Below, in pieces: positions 28,866-37,174 of a DNA stretch of 64,000 nt. The position numbers and the translations under genes were made by a program. The DNA comes from Micromonospora andamanensis. GTDB taxonomy: Bacteria; Actinomycetota; Actinomycetes; Mycobacteriales; Micromonosporaceae. How positions within the stretch are numbered: the stretch's first letter is position 1; each line of letters starts with the position of its first letter. Under the pieces are notes generated by a model. The model was not told the DNA's origin, made no database searches, and saw only the letters and a program-made list of their open reading frames with translations. The stretch is from contig NZ_BOOZ01000038.1 in assembly GCF_016863495.1 (NCBI RefSeq), positions 1 to 64,000 of the forward strand. The letters are read 5' to 3'.

Positions 28866-30296
28866 TCAGCCGACCGCGCCCTCCATCTGCAGCTCGATCA
28901 GGCGGTTGAGCTCCAGGGCGTACTCCATGGGCAGTTCCTTGGCGATCGGCTCGATGAAGCCGCGCACGATCATCGCCATCGCCTCGTCCTCGCTCAGGCC
29001 CCGGCTCATCAGGTAGAAGAGCTGGTCCTCGCTGACCTTGGAGACGGTCGCCTCGTGCCCCATCGACACGTCGTCCTCGCGGATGTCGACGTAGGGGTAG
29101 GTGTCGGAGCGGGAGATGGTGTCGACGAGCAGGGCGTCGCACTTGACCGTGCTGGCGCTGCTGTACGAGCCCTCCAGCACCTGCACCAGGCCCCGGTACG
29201 AGGTCCGGCCGCCGCCCCGGGCGATCGACTTCGACACGATGGTGCTGCTGGTGTGCGGTGCCGCGTGCACCATCTTGGCGCCGGCGTCCTGGTGCTGGCC
29301 CTCACCGGCCATGGCCACCGAGAGCACCTCGCCCTTGGCGTGCTCGCCGGTCATGTAGACCGCCGGGTACTTCATGGTCACCTTGGAGCCGATGTTGCCG
29401 TCGATCCACTCCATGGTCGCGCCCTCGTGGCACACGGCGCGCTTGGTGACCAGGTTGTAGACGTTGTTCGACCAGTTCTGGATGGTCGTGTAACGGCACC
29501 TGGCGTTCTTCTTGACGATGATCTCCACCACGGCGCTGTGCAGCGAGTCCGAGGAGTAGATGGGGGCGGTGCAGCCCTCGACGTAGTGCACGTAGGCACC
29601 CTCGTCGACGATGATCAGCGTCCGCTCGAACTGGCCCATGTTCTCGGTGTTGATCCGGAAGTACGCCTGCAGCGGGATCTCCACGTGCACGCCCTTCGGC
29701 ACGTAGATGAACGAGCCGCCGGACCACACGGAGGTGTTCAACGCGGCGAACTTGTTGTCGCCGACCGGGATCACCGTGCCGAAGTACTCCTTGAAGACGT
29801 CCTCGTGCTCCTTGAGCGCGGTGTCGGTGTCGAGGAAGAGGACACCCTGCTCCTCCAGATCCTCGCGGATCTTGTGGTAGACCACCTCGGACTCGTACTG
29901 GGCGGCGACACCGGCGACGAGGCGTTGCTTCTCCGCCTCCGGGATGCCCAGCTTGTCGTAGGTGTTCTTGATGTCCTCGGGCAGGTCCTCCCAGCTGGCG
30001 GCCTGCTTCTCGGTGGAGCGCACGAAGTACTTGATGTTGTCGAAGTCGATCCCGGTGAGGTCGGCGCCCCAGGCCGGCATCGGCTTGCGCTCGAACAGCC
30101 GCAGACCCTTCAGGCGCAGGTCGAGCATCCAGGCCGGCTCGTTCTTCTTGGCCGAGATGTCCCGCACCACCGCCTCGTTGAGCCCGCGCTGAGCCGAGGC
30201 CCCGGCGACGTCCGGGTCGGCCCAGCCGTACTCGTAGTTGCCCAGGGCGGCGAGCTGCTCCTCCTGGGTCAGGGGCTGGACGATCTGCTCGGTCAT
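28866..30296 (-). CDS. sufB: SufB, Fe-S cluster scaffold protein
   Basis: The main scaffold on which clusters are built, 476 residues. Family features are KGVHVEIPLQAYFRIN, the conserved Cys of EGCTAP, the RCRYTTIQNWS stretch and the C-terminal GHEATVSKVSEDQLFYLMSRG that meets SufC. No intein is present, unlike the mycobacterial gene. The start overlaps the sufR stop (ATGA), so regulator and scaffold are translated together. Confidence 0.97.
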   Translation of the reverse strand: MTEQIVQPLTQEEQLAALGNYEYGWADPDVAGASAQRGLNEAVVRDISAKKNEPAWMLDLRLKGLRLFERKPMPAWGADLTGIDFDNIKYFVRSTEKQAASWEDLPEDIKNTYDKLGIPEAEKQRLVAGVAAQYESEVVYHKIREDLEEQGVLFLDTDTALKEHEDVFKEYFGTVIPVGDNKFAALNTSVWSGGSFIYVPKGVHVEIPLQAYFRINTENMGQFERTLIIVDEGAYVHYVEGCTAPIYSSDSLHSAVVEIIVKKNARCRYTTIQNWSNNVYNLVTKRAVCHEGATMEWIDGNIGSKVTMKYPAVYMTGEHAKGEVLSVAMAGEGQHQDAGAKMVHAAPHTSSTIVSKSIARGGGRTSYRGLVQVLEGSYSSASTVKCDALLVDTISRSDTYPYVDIREDDVSMGHEATVSKVSEDQLFYLMSRGLSEDEAMAMIVRGFIEPIAKELPMEYALELNRLIELQMEGAVG

Positions 30297-31096
30297 CTAT
30301 CTGTCCTCACAGTGGTGACGGTCTTACCGGACTGGGCGTGCGGCGGGCCCGGAATGTGCGTGGTGCACACCCCGTCGCCGTGCGCGATGGTGGCCAGGCG
30401 CTGCACGTGGGTACCGACCAGGCGAGAGATCACCGTGGTCTCGGCCTCGCACAGCTGGGGAAACTCGGCGGCCACGTGCGCCACCGGGCAGTGGTGCTGA
30501 CAGAGCTGGCCGCCGGAGGCGATCGTGGAGGCACTGGCAGCGTATCCCTCAGCGGTCAGCGCCGCGGCGAGTGCCTCGGCACGGGCCATCGGATCGTCGC
30601 CAGCGTCGGCCAGGGCGGCCTGACAGCGCGTCTCCAGGGCGGCCACCTGCTCGGCGGCGAACCTCTCCACCGCGCGTGAGCCGCCGGTACGCGCGATCCA
30701 GCGCAACGCGGCGGTGGCCATGTTGTCGTAGTGGTGCGTGCCACACCGGCTCCGGGCGGCGTCGGTGAGCAGGAACACCTTCGCCGGTCGGCCCCGCCCG
30801 CGGTGACCGCGTACGGTCTGCTCGCGGGCCACGACGTCACCGTCGGCGAGCATCGCGTCCAGGTGCCGGCGGATCGCCGCCGGGCTGAGCCCGAGCGCGT
30901 CGCCCAACTGGGCGGCGGTGGCGGCGCGACGTTCCAGCAGGAGCAGGGTGACCCGGTCGCGGGTCGACGCCTCACCGGCCGGTGCGGCCTGGGTGCCGGC
31001 CGGGACCTGCGGGGCGGGTGTGACGACGGGCAACGGTCCGCCGACGGCCGGGCCGGCCGTCGGCTGGTGCCCGGTGAGCCCCGCCGCCTTTTTCAC
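30293..31096 (-). CDS. sufR: SufR, Fe-S-sensing repressor of the suf operon
   Basis: A 267-residue winged-helix regulator of the DeoR/ArsR-like SufR type. The helix-turn-helix is at about 56-80 (ATAAQLGDALGLSPAAIRRH). Cluster ligands are Cys199, Cys203 and Cys216 in CQHHCPVAHVAAEFPQLC. SufR holds a Fe-S cluster and represses the suf operon until clusters run short. The GTG at 31096 starts a short Pro/Ala-rich leader. GTG at 31105 is also possible. The open frame continues much further upstream through the divergent ctaA gene and is not real there. Confidence 0.92.
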   Translation of the reverse strand: MKKAAGLTGHQPTAGPAVGGPLPVVTPAPQVPAGTQAAPAGEASTRDRVTLLLLERRAATAAQLGDALGLSPAAIRRHLDAMLADGDVVAREQTVRGHRGRGRPAKVFLLTDAARSRCGTHHYDNMATAALRWIARTGGSRAVERFAAEQVAALETRCQAALADAGDDPMARAEALAAALTAEGYAASASTIASGGQLCQHHCPVAHVAAEFPQLCEAETTVISRLVGTHVQRLATIAHGDGVCTTHIPGPPHAQSGKTVTTVRTDR

Positions 31097-31103
31097 AACG
31101 CCC

Positions 31104-31201
31104 ACGTTACGTAATTCAATCAGGGCCCGCAAACGTGACCCCGGTGATCCGAGCCACCGCACCGGCGGAGTCACCCGATCGGCGACAACTACGTTGCGTA
31201 G
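31104..31201. promoter_or_regulatory. sufR/ctaA divergent promoter with paired 10-mer
   Basis: The spacer between sufR and ctaA contains two near-identical 10-mers: ACGTTACGTA at 31104-31113 next to the sufR start and ACGTTGCGTA at 31191-31200, 11 nt before ctaA. The first contains the palindrome TTACGTAA. The second lies in CTACG-TTG-CGTAG. These are candidate SufR sites. Confidence 0.45.
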
Positions 31202-31211
31202 GATTCGCCTC

Positions 31212-32192
31212 GTGAACCGACCCGTCCGCTCCCTGGTCTCCAGCACCCTGCTGCGCCGACTGGCGTTCGCCAACATCGTCGCGAACGTCGCGATCGTCGT
31301 CACCGGCGGGGCGGTGCGGTTGACCGCGTCCGGGCTGGGCTGCCCCACCTGGCCCCGGTGCACCGACGAGTCGTACACCACCACCGCCGAGATGGGCATG
31401 CACGGGGCGATCGAGTTCGGCAACCGCCTGCTCACCTTCGTGCTGGTACTGATCGCGGGCGCCACGCTGCTGGCCGTGCTCGCGTACCGACCCCGCCGAC
31501 GGGGTACGGTGCCGCTGGCACTGGCCGTGGTCCTCGGCATCGTGGCGCAGGCCGTGATCGGCGGGATCACCGTCCGCACCCAGCTGCATCCCTCGATCGT
31601 GGGCATCCACTTCGTGGTGTCGATGCTGCTGCTTGTCTTCGCGTACGCCCTGTGGCGTCGGGTACGCGAGCCGGACGGCCGCAAGGTGCCAGTGGTGCCG
31701 CCGGCACTGCGGTCCCTCACCTGGATCACGGTGGTGGCCAGCGCGGCGGTCATCGTGGTCGGGGTGGCGGTGACCGGCAGCGGCCCGCACGCCGGCGACG
31801 CCGACGCCGTCCGCAACGGCCTGGATCCGCAGACGATCTCCCAGATCCACGCCGACCTGGTCTTCCTGCTCGTCGGTCTGACCGTGGGCCTGTGGCTGGC
31901 CTTGCGCGCGGTAGGCGCACCGGCGCGGGCGGTCCGGGCCGCGCTGACCCTGCTGCTTGTCGAGCTGGGTCAGGGGGTGATCGGCTTCGTGCAGTACTTC
32001 ACCAACCTGCCGGCCCTGCTTGTCGGCCTGCACATGCTCGGCTCCTGCCTGGTCTGGCTCGCCACCTTGGCCGTGCTCTGGTCAACCCACGAACGCCACC
32101 CCGCCGAGGACCCGACCGCGACGATCCCGCCGTCCCAGCCCGTCGCCGCCTCCCCCACCGAGCCCTCCCACCCGGCCCCCACCCCCGCCTGA
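31212..32192 (+). CDS. ctaA: Heme A synthase (COX15/CtaA family)
   Basis: Oxidises the C8 methyl of heme O to form heme A for cytochrome aa3 oxidase. The 326-residue protein has about eight transmembrane helices. The family histidines lie in MHGAIEFGNRLL, QLHPSIVGIHF, QIHADLVF and GLHMLGS. TASGLGCPTWPRC carries the conserved Cys pair of the extracellular loop. The last 30 residues are a Pro/Thr-rich tail. The GTG at 31212 is used. It is divergent from sufR. Confidence 0.94.
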   Translation: MNRPVRSLVSSTLLRRLAFANIVANVAIVVTGGAVRLTASGLGCPTWPRCTDESYTTTAEMGMHGAIEFGNRLLTFVLVLIAGATLLAVLAYRPRRRGTVPLALAVVLGIVAQAVIGGITVRTQLHPSIVGIHFVVSMLLLVFAYALWRRVREPDGRKVPVVPPALRSLTWITVVASAAVIVVGVAVTGSGPHAGDADAVRNGLDPQTISQIHADLVFLLVGLTVGLWLALRAVGAPARAVRAALTLLLVELGQGVIGFVQYFTNLPALLVGLHMLGSCLVWLATLAVLWSTHERHPAEDPTATIPPSQPVAASPTEPSHPAPTPA

Positions 32193-32196
32193 CCCG

Positions 32197-32259
32197 CGTC
32201 GATCATGAAGTTGTTGTCACGCCACACCGGCGGGGACGACAACAACTTCATGATCGACG
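32197..32259. terminator. 22-bp perfect inverted repeat, terminator or dispersed repeat
   Basis: Two perfect 22-nt arms (32197-32218 and 32238-32259) flank a 19-nt loop, between convergent ctaA and the ATP-grasp gene. Each arm contains GATCATGAAGTTGTTGTC, much less GC-rich than its surroundings. It can end transcription from both sides. The arm sequence recalls intergenic repeats I associate with Micromonospora genomes. Confidence 0.75.
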
Positions 32260-32278
32260 TGTTCGGTGGTGGTGGGGG

Positions 32279-33205
32279 TCAGGTGGTGGGGTGGTGGGGT
32301 AGGTGGAGGGCGATGGCGGCGGCCAGGCGGTCGGGTGCGCCAGCGGAGTGGCCGAGGAAGAGCGAGGGCTCGGTCAGTTCCAGTTCCACGAGCACCGGGG
32401 TGCCGTCGGGGCCGGGAATCAGGTCGACCCGGGCGTAGAGCAGGCGGTCAGACCCGCCCGGCACCGCCGCGAGGGTCTGCGCCGCGACGGCGAGTTGCGC
32501 CGGCTGCGCCGTGCGGGCGGTGATCTCCTCGAGCTTGTACAGCCCGTCGACACCCTCGTCCGGCCCGGTCAGCATCGGGCCCTTGCGGATGGCGTGGCTG
32601 AAGGTCAACCCGGTCGGGCCGGCGAGGAAGAGCAGCGCGGTCTCGCCGTCGGTGTCGACCGCGTTCAGGTACGGCTGGACCATGGCCACCCGACCGGCCA
32701 CACCGAGTCGACGCACGTGGGCGACCGCGAGGTCCCGGTGACCCGGGTCGGCCAGGTCGTACCGGCCGGTGTCCTGGCTGCCGGCGCTCACGGCCGGCTT
32801 GATGACGTACTCACCGTGATCGGCAGGTTGCTCCCACGGCTGGCCGGGCAGCACCCAGCCGGTAGGGACCGTGGGTACACCGGCGGCGGACAACTCGTCG
32901 AGGTAGCGCTTGTCGGTGTTCCAGCGCACCACGTCCGCCGGATTGGCCAGCCGGGGTACGCCCGTCGCCCAGGCGATGAACTCGTCCCGGCGGGACATGT
33001 AATCCCAGGGCGAGCGGAGCACGGCCAGGTCGTAGCGGGCCCAGTCGACGTCCGGGTGGTCCCAGACGACGGGTTCGGCGACGATCCCGCGTGCGGCCAG
33101 CGGAGCCACCACGAGACGGTCGTCGTCGTCGAGGTCGGCCAGATCGGTGCAGGTGACAAGAGCGACCCGGGGTTTCCCCCGGGTCGACTGGTGGTGATCG
33201 GTCAA
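32279..33205 (-). CDS. ATP-grasp domain protein (RimK/glutathione-synthase-like)
   Basis: A 308-residue protein with an N-terminal pre-ATP-grasp domain (RSPWDYMSRRDEF) and a C-terminal ATP-grasp fold (YVIKPAVSAGSQDTGRY, then DLIPGPDGTPVLVELELTEPSLF with metal-binding Glu residues). Proteins of this type form carboxylate-amine or thiol bonds. The substrate is unknown. It is not part of the accessory cluster further right. Only 6 nt separate it from the small gene that follows at 33212-33547. Confidence 0.88.
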   Translation of the reverse strand: MTDHHQSTRGKPRVALVTCTDLADLDDDDRLVVAPLAARGIVAEPVVWDHPDVDWARYDLAVLRSPWDYMSRRDEFIAWATGVPRLANPADVVRWNTDKRYLDELSAAGVPTVPTGWVLPGQPWEQPADHGEYVIKPAVSAGSQDTGRYDLADPGHRDLAVAHVRRLGVAGRVAMVQPYLNAVDTDGETALLFLAGPTGLTFSHAIRKGPMLTGPDEGVDGLYKLEEITARTAQPAQLAVAAQTLAAVPGGSDRLLYARVDLIPGPDGTPVLVELELTEPSLFLGHSAGAPDRLAAAIALHLPHHPTT

Positions 33206-33211
33206 TTTATC

Positions 33212-33547
33212 TCAACGGGCCATCGTGCGCCGGGCCATCGAACGCCACAGGTCGTTACTCGGGCGCATCTGGTCCATCAGTTCCCGTTCCCAGGCGTTCT
33301 CAACGGCCACCCCGGCCTGCGCGCAGGCCTCACGGGCGGTCACGGTGTCCTCGGCGAACTGGTCGCCCCAGGCGCCGTCGGAGCCCACCAGGACGATGCG
33401 GGCACCGCGCTTGCCGACGTACTCGATGACCGCCTTCGCCCCGCCGTGCTCGGCGGCGAACGACTTGATGCCCGCGACCAGCCCGTTGGAGGCCGGCTCG
33501 GAGGCGGTCTGATCAGCCGTCAGCGTCGTATCGGAACCATCTGCCAT
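33212..33547 (-). CDS. Conserved hypothetical protein, 111 aa
   Basis: I do not recognise a named family. The core GAKAVIEYVGKRGARIVLVGSDGAWGDQF and the C-terminal MRPSNDLWRSMARRTM look well conserved and have high-GC codon bias, which argue for a real actinobacterial gene. The first 20 residues are polar. A TAGGCT sequence (33560-33555 on this strand) ends 7 nt before the ATG, so the mRNA could be leaderless. Confidence 0.75.
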   Translation of the reverse strand: MADGSDTTLTADQTASEPASNGLVAGIKSFAAEHGGAKAVIEYVGKRGARIVLVGSDGAWGDQFAEDTVTAREACAQAGVAVENAWERELMDQMRPSNDLWRSMARRTMAR

Positions 33548-33771
33548 AACGTGAAGCCTAAGCAGACATCCACTCGAACGGGCGAGAACCATGAAGTTTT
33601 TGTGATACCCATTACCCGCAGGTTTAAGCGGGACCACAGACGTTTCGCCCGTATTTATCAGTATCAAACAGGTCTTTCGGAGCGGCAAAAGCGCCACCAA
33701 CCGGGCGCATTTGGCGACACGGTACTCATGCCCCACGGCCCCGCCATCCGCAGCTGTCGACGAGCAGGCGG
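33548..33771 (-). promoter_or_regulatory. AT-richer intergenic region, promoter of the 111-aa gene
   Basis: 224 bp after ctaB with visibly lower GC than the rest of the window, including runs such as AAGTTTTTGTG and GTATTTATCAGTATC. A -10-like TAGGCT near the small gene suggests its promoter. No open frame or stable hairpin with coding potential is seen. Confidence 0.5.
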
Positions 33772-34728
33772 TCAGAGCAGGGCGTCGAGAGCCGCGGCGG
33801 CGAAGACGATGGTCAGGTAGGTCGTCGACCAGTGGAACAGCCGCATCGGCTTGACCGGCTCGCCCCGGCTGGCCCGGCCGGCGAGCTTGTGCGCCTCGGC
33901 CACGAAGATCACGCCGACCACAAGCGTCGGAACACCGTAGACCGCACTCAACCCCAGCGGCCAGACGGCCAGCGAGGTCAGCAGGGTCAGCCAGGCGAAC
34001 AGCACGATCTCGGCGTTGACCCGCCGGACCGACGCGACAACCGGAAGCATCGGGATGCCGGCCCGGGCGTAGTCGTCCTTGTACTTCATCGCCAGCGGGT
34101 AGAAGTGCGGCATCTGCCAGAAGAAGACCACCCCGAACAGCGCCCACGCCACCGGCGACAGCGAGCCGGTCACCGCCGCCCAGCCGATCAGCACCGGCGC
34201 GGCACCGCAGGCGCCACCCCAGAAGGTGTTCGCCGTCGTCGTGCGCTTGAGCCACAGGGTGTAGACCACGTCGTAGTAGACGATCGCGGCCAGCGTGAGC
34301 CCGGCGGCGAGCAGATTTGTGAACACCGCCATCAACGCGACCGAGACCACCGCCAGCACCAGACCGAAGATCAGCGCATTGCGGGGCGTCACGGTGTGCG
34401 CCGGCAGCGGCCGTCGCTTCGTACGCCGCATCAACTGGTCGATGTCCCGGTCGATGTAGCAGTTGAGCACGCTTGCCGCGCCCGCCGCGAGCGAGCCGCC
34501 GACCAGCACCACAGCCACCAACCACAGCGACGGCAGCCCACCGTGCGCGAGCATCATCGCCGGCACCGTGGTGACCAGCAGCAGCTCCACGATCCGCGGC
34601 TTGGTAAGCGTCACGTACGCCGCCACCACCGCCCGCAGGTCGCGGGGGCGGGCTGGGGTCTCCCCGGCCGTACGCACCGGCGTCTGCCCGGCAGGGTTAC
34701 TGACGGGGCGCTCGGTGATCATGCTCAC
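33772..34728 (-). CDS. ctaB: Protoheme IX farnesyltransferase (heme O synthase)
   Basis: Attaches farnesyl to heme B to make heme O, the substrate of CtaA. The 318-residue UbiA-type membrane protein has nine hydrophobic segments. The prenyl-diphosphate motif is NCYIDRDIDQLM and the second conserved loop is YTLWLKRTT. The HFYPLAMKYKDDYARAG loop is typical of CtaB/CyoE. The GTG at 34728 has a GGAAGGTGG site 6 nt upstream. The ATG 6 nt later (34722) is an alternative. It is divergent from tkt. Confidence 0.94.
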   Translation of the reverse strand: MSMITERPVSNPAGQTPVRTAGETPARPRDLRAVVAAYVTLTKPRIVELLLVTTVPAMMLAHGGLPSLWLVAVVLVGGSLAAGAASVLNCYIDRDIDQLMRRTKRRPLPAHTVTPRNALIFGLVLAVVSVALMAVFTNLLAAGLTLAAIVYYDVVYTLWLKRTTTANTFWGGACGAAPVLIGWAAVTGSLSPVAWALFGVVFFWQMPHFYPLAMKYKDDYARAGIPMLPVVASVRRVNAEIVLFAWLTLLTSLAVWPLGLSAVYGVPTLVVGVIFVAEAHKLAGRASRGEPVKPMRLFHWSTTYLTIVFAAAALDALL

Positions 34729-35017
34729 GGATTGCCACCTTCCGGCGTCGGGAGGGGAGGTCACGGCGGCCGGACCGGCTCGGGTCCACACACCGACCCA
34801 CACACTACGCGTTGTCGTTTTGGCTGCCCGGGCGACCCGGCAACGGTGCCAGTCGTCACACCGACGGGCTGGCGGGCGGCCTGACGGCGGGCTGAACCGT
34901 GGAGCGCACCCGAAACGTACAGACCAGCATGCTGAGATCCTCGGGCGCACGTTTAGCCGCGCTCGATAGGGTCACCACTGAGGGTTCCGCCCATCTCGCC
35001 GAGGAGCACAAACCACC

Positions 35018-37156
35018 GTGGCTGCCAACCGACCCGCGCCCCCCGCACTTGACTGGTCCGACCTCGACCGCCGTGCCGTGGACACCGTCCGCGTACTGGC
35101 CATGGACGCCGTGGAGAAATCCGGCAACGGCCACCCGGGCACCGCGATGAGCCTCGCCCCTGCGGCGTACCTGCTGTTCAACCGGGTGATGCGGCACAAC
35201 CCCGCCGATCCGAACTGGCCCGGCCGGGACCGCTTCGTGCTCTCCGCCGGCCACTCCAGCCTGACTCTCTACATCCAGCTCTTCCTGGCCGGCTACCCGC
35301 TCAGCCTGGACGACCTCAGGTCGCTGCGGCAGTGGGGTTCGCTCACCCCGGGCCACCCCGAGCACGGGCACACCCCCGGCGTGGAGACCACCACCGGCCC
35401 GCTCGGCCAGGGCCTGGGCAACGCCGTCGGCATGGCCATGGCGGCGCGGCGCGAACGCGGCCTGTTCGACCCGGAGGCCGAGGCCGGTGAGTCCGCCTTC
35501 GACCACCACATCTGGTGCATCGCCTCCGACGGCGACATCGAGGAGGGCATCAGCCACGAGGCCAGCGCCCTGGCCGGGCACCAGCAGCTGGGCAACCTCT
35601 GCCTCATCTACGACGACAACGAGATCTCGATCGAGGACGACACCCGGATCGCGATGAGCGAGGACGTGGCCGCCCGCTACGCCGCGTACGGCTGGCACGT
35701 GCAGACCGTCGACTGGCGACGCGGCGACGCCGAGCAGGGCGACTACCACGAGAACGTCGAGGAGCTGTACCAGGCGCTGCTGGCCGCCAAGGCGGAGACC
35801 GGTCGCCCCTCGTTCATCGCGCTGCGCACCATCATCGGCTGGCCGGCACCGAACAAGCAGAACACCGGCAAGATCCACGGCTCGGCGCTGGGCGCCGACG
35901 AGGTGGCCGCCACCAAGGAGGTCCTCGGCTTCGACCCGGCCGGCTCGTTCGAGGTCACCGAGAGGGTGCTCGGCCACACCCGGTCGGCGCTGCGTCGCGG
36001 CGAGGCCGCCCAGCAGGAGTGGACGACCACCTTCGACGCGTGGTCGAAGGCCAACCCGGAGCGCCGCGCGCTCTACGACCGGATGGCCAACCGGACGCTG
36101 CCCGAGGGCTGGACCGACGCCCTGCCGGAGTTCCCCGCCGACGCCAAGGGCGTCGCCACCCGGGCCGCCTCCGGCAAGGTGCTGGCCGCGCTCGCGCCGG
36201 TGCTGCCCGAGCTGTGGGGCGGCTCCGCCGACCTGGCCGAGAGCAACAACACCACGATGAAGGGTGAGCCCTCCTTCGTCCCCAGCCAGTACGCCACCAA
36301 GGAGTTCCCGGGCCACGAGTACGGCCGGACGCTGCACTTCGGCATCCGCGAGCACGCCATGGGCGCGATCCTCAACGGCATCGCCCTGCACGGCGGCACC
36401 CGCCCGTACGGCGGCACCTTCCTGGTGTTCAGCGACTACATGCGGCCGTCCGTCCGGTTGGCCGCGTTGATGAAGCTGCCGGTGGTCTACGTATGGACGC
36501 ACGACTCCATCGGTCTCGGTGAGGACGGCCCGACCCACCAGCCGGTGGAGCATTTGACCGCGCTGCGGGCCATTCCCGGCCTTGACGTGGTCCGGCCGGC
36601 CGACGCCAACGAGACCGCCTGGGCCTGGCGGCAGGCGCTGGAGCACACCGACCGGCCGACCGCGTTGGCGTTGAGCCGGCAGGCGCTGCCGACGCTGGAC
36701 CGCTCGCAGCTGGCCGGTGCCGAGGGGGTCGCCAAGGGCGGCTACGTGCTGGCCGAGGCGTCCAACGGCAAGCCCGAGGTGATCATCGTGGGTACCGGCT
36801 CCGAGGTGCAGCTCTGCCTCACCGCCCGGGAGCGGCTGGAAGCCGACGGCACCCCCACCCGGGTCGTGTCGATGCCCTGCCAGGAGTGGTTCTTCGAGCA
36901 GGACGAGGCGTACCGGGAGTCGGTCCTGCCGCGCGGGGTAAAGGCCCGGGTGAGCGTGGAGGCGGGCATCGCGATGTCCTGGCGCGGCATCGTCGGCGAC
37001 TGCGGCGAGAGCGTCAGCCTGGAGCACTACGGCGCGAGTGCCCCGCACTCCGTGCTCTTCGAGCAGTTCGGCTTCACCCCGGACCGGATCGTCGCCGCCG
37101 CGCACGCGGCGCAGACCCGGGTCGGCGACATCACCGGTTTCACGACCGGCAACTGA
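35018..37156 (+). CDS. tkt: Transketolase
   Basis: A thiamine-diphosphate enzyme of the non-oxidative pentose phosphate pathway, 712 residues. It moves two-carbon units between sugar phosphates. Visible features are GNGHPGTAMSLAP, the ThDP/Mg segment DGDIEEGISHEASA, HDSIGLGEDGPTHQP and the C-terminal pyruvate-dehydrogenase-like domain. The GTG at 35018 follows a GAGGAG site. It is 18 nt upstream of tal. Confidence 0.97.
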   Translation: MAANRPAPPALDWSDLDRRAVDTVRVLAMDAVEKSGNGHPGTAMSLAPAAYLLFNRVMRHNPADPNWPGRDRFVLSAGHSSLTLYIQLFLAGYPLSLDDLRSLRQWGSLTPGHPEHGHTPGVETTTGPLGQGLGNAVGMAMAARRERGLFDPEAEAGESAFDHHIWCIASDGDIEEGISHEASALAGHQQLGNLCLIYDDNEISIEDDTRIAMSEDVAARYAAYGWHVQTVDWRRGDAEQGDYHENVEELYQALLAAKAETGRPSFIALRTIIGWPAPNKQNTGKIHGSALGADEVAATKEVLGFDPAGSFEVTERVLGHTRSALRRGEAAQQEWTTTFDAWSKANPERRALYDRMANRTLPEGWTDALPEFPADAKGVATRAASGKVLAALAPVLPELWGGSADLAESNNTTMKGEPSFVPSQYATKEFPGHEYGRTLHFGIREHAMGAILNGIALHGGTRPYGGTFLVFSDYMRPSVRLAALMKLPVVYVWTHDSIGLGEDGPTHQPVEHLTALRAIPGLDVVRPADANETAWAWRQALEHTDRPTALALSRQALPTLDRSQLAGAEGVAKGGYVLAEASNGKPEVIIVGTGSEVQLCLTARERLEADGTPTRVVSMPCQEWFFEQDEAYRESVLPRGVKARVSVEAGIAMSWRGIVGDCGESVSLEHYGASAPHSVLFEQFGFTPDRIVAAAHAAQTRVGDITGFTTGN

Positions 37157-37174
37157 GGGGAGCGCTGGCGCAAC

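Noticed and set aside
33190..34525. Longer protein fusing the 111-residue gene to upstream sequence through the AT-rich gap
   Set aside because: The frame is open by chance through the gap and the antisense part of ctaB. Base composition and amino-acid content change abruptly before the chosen ATG.
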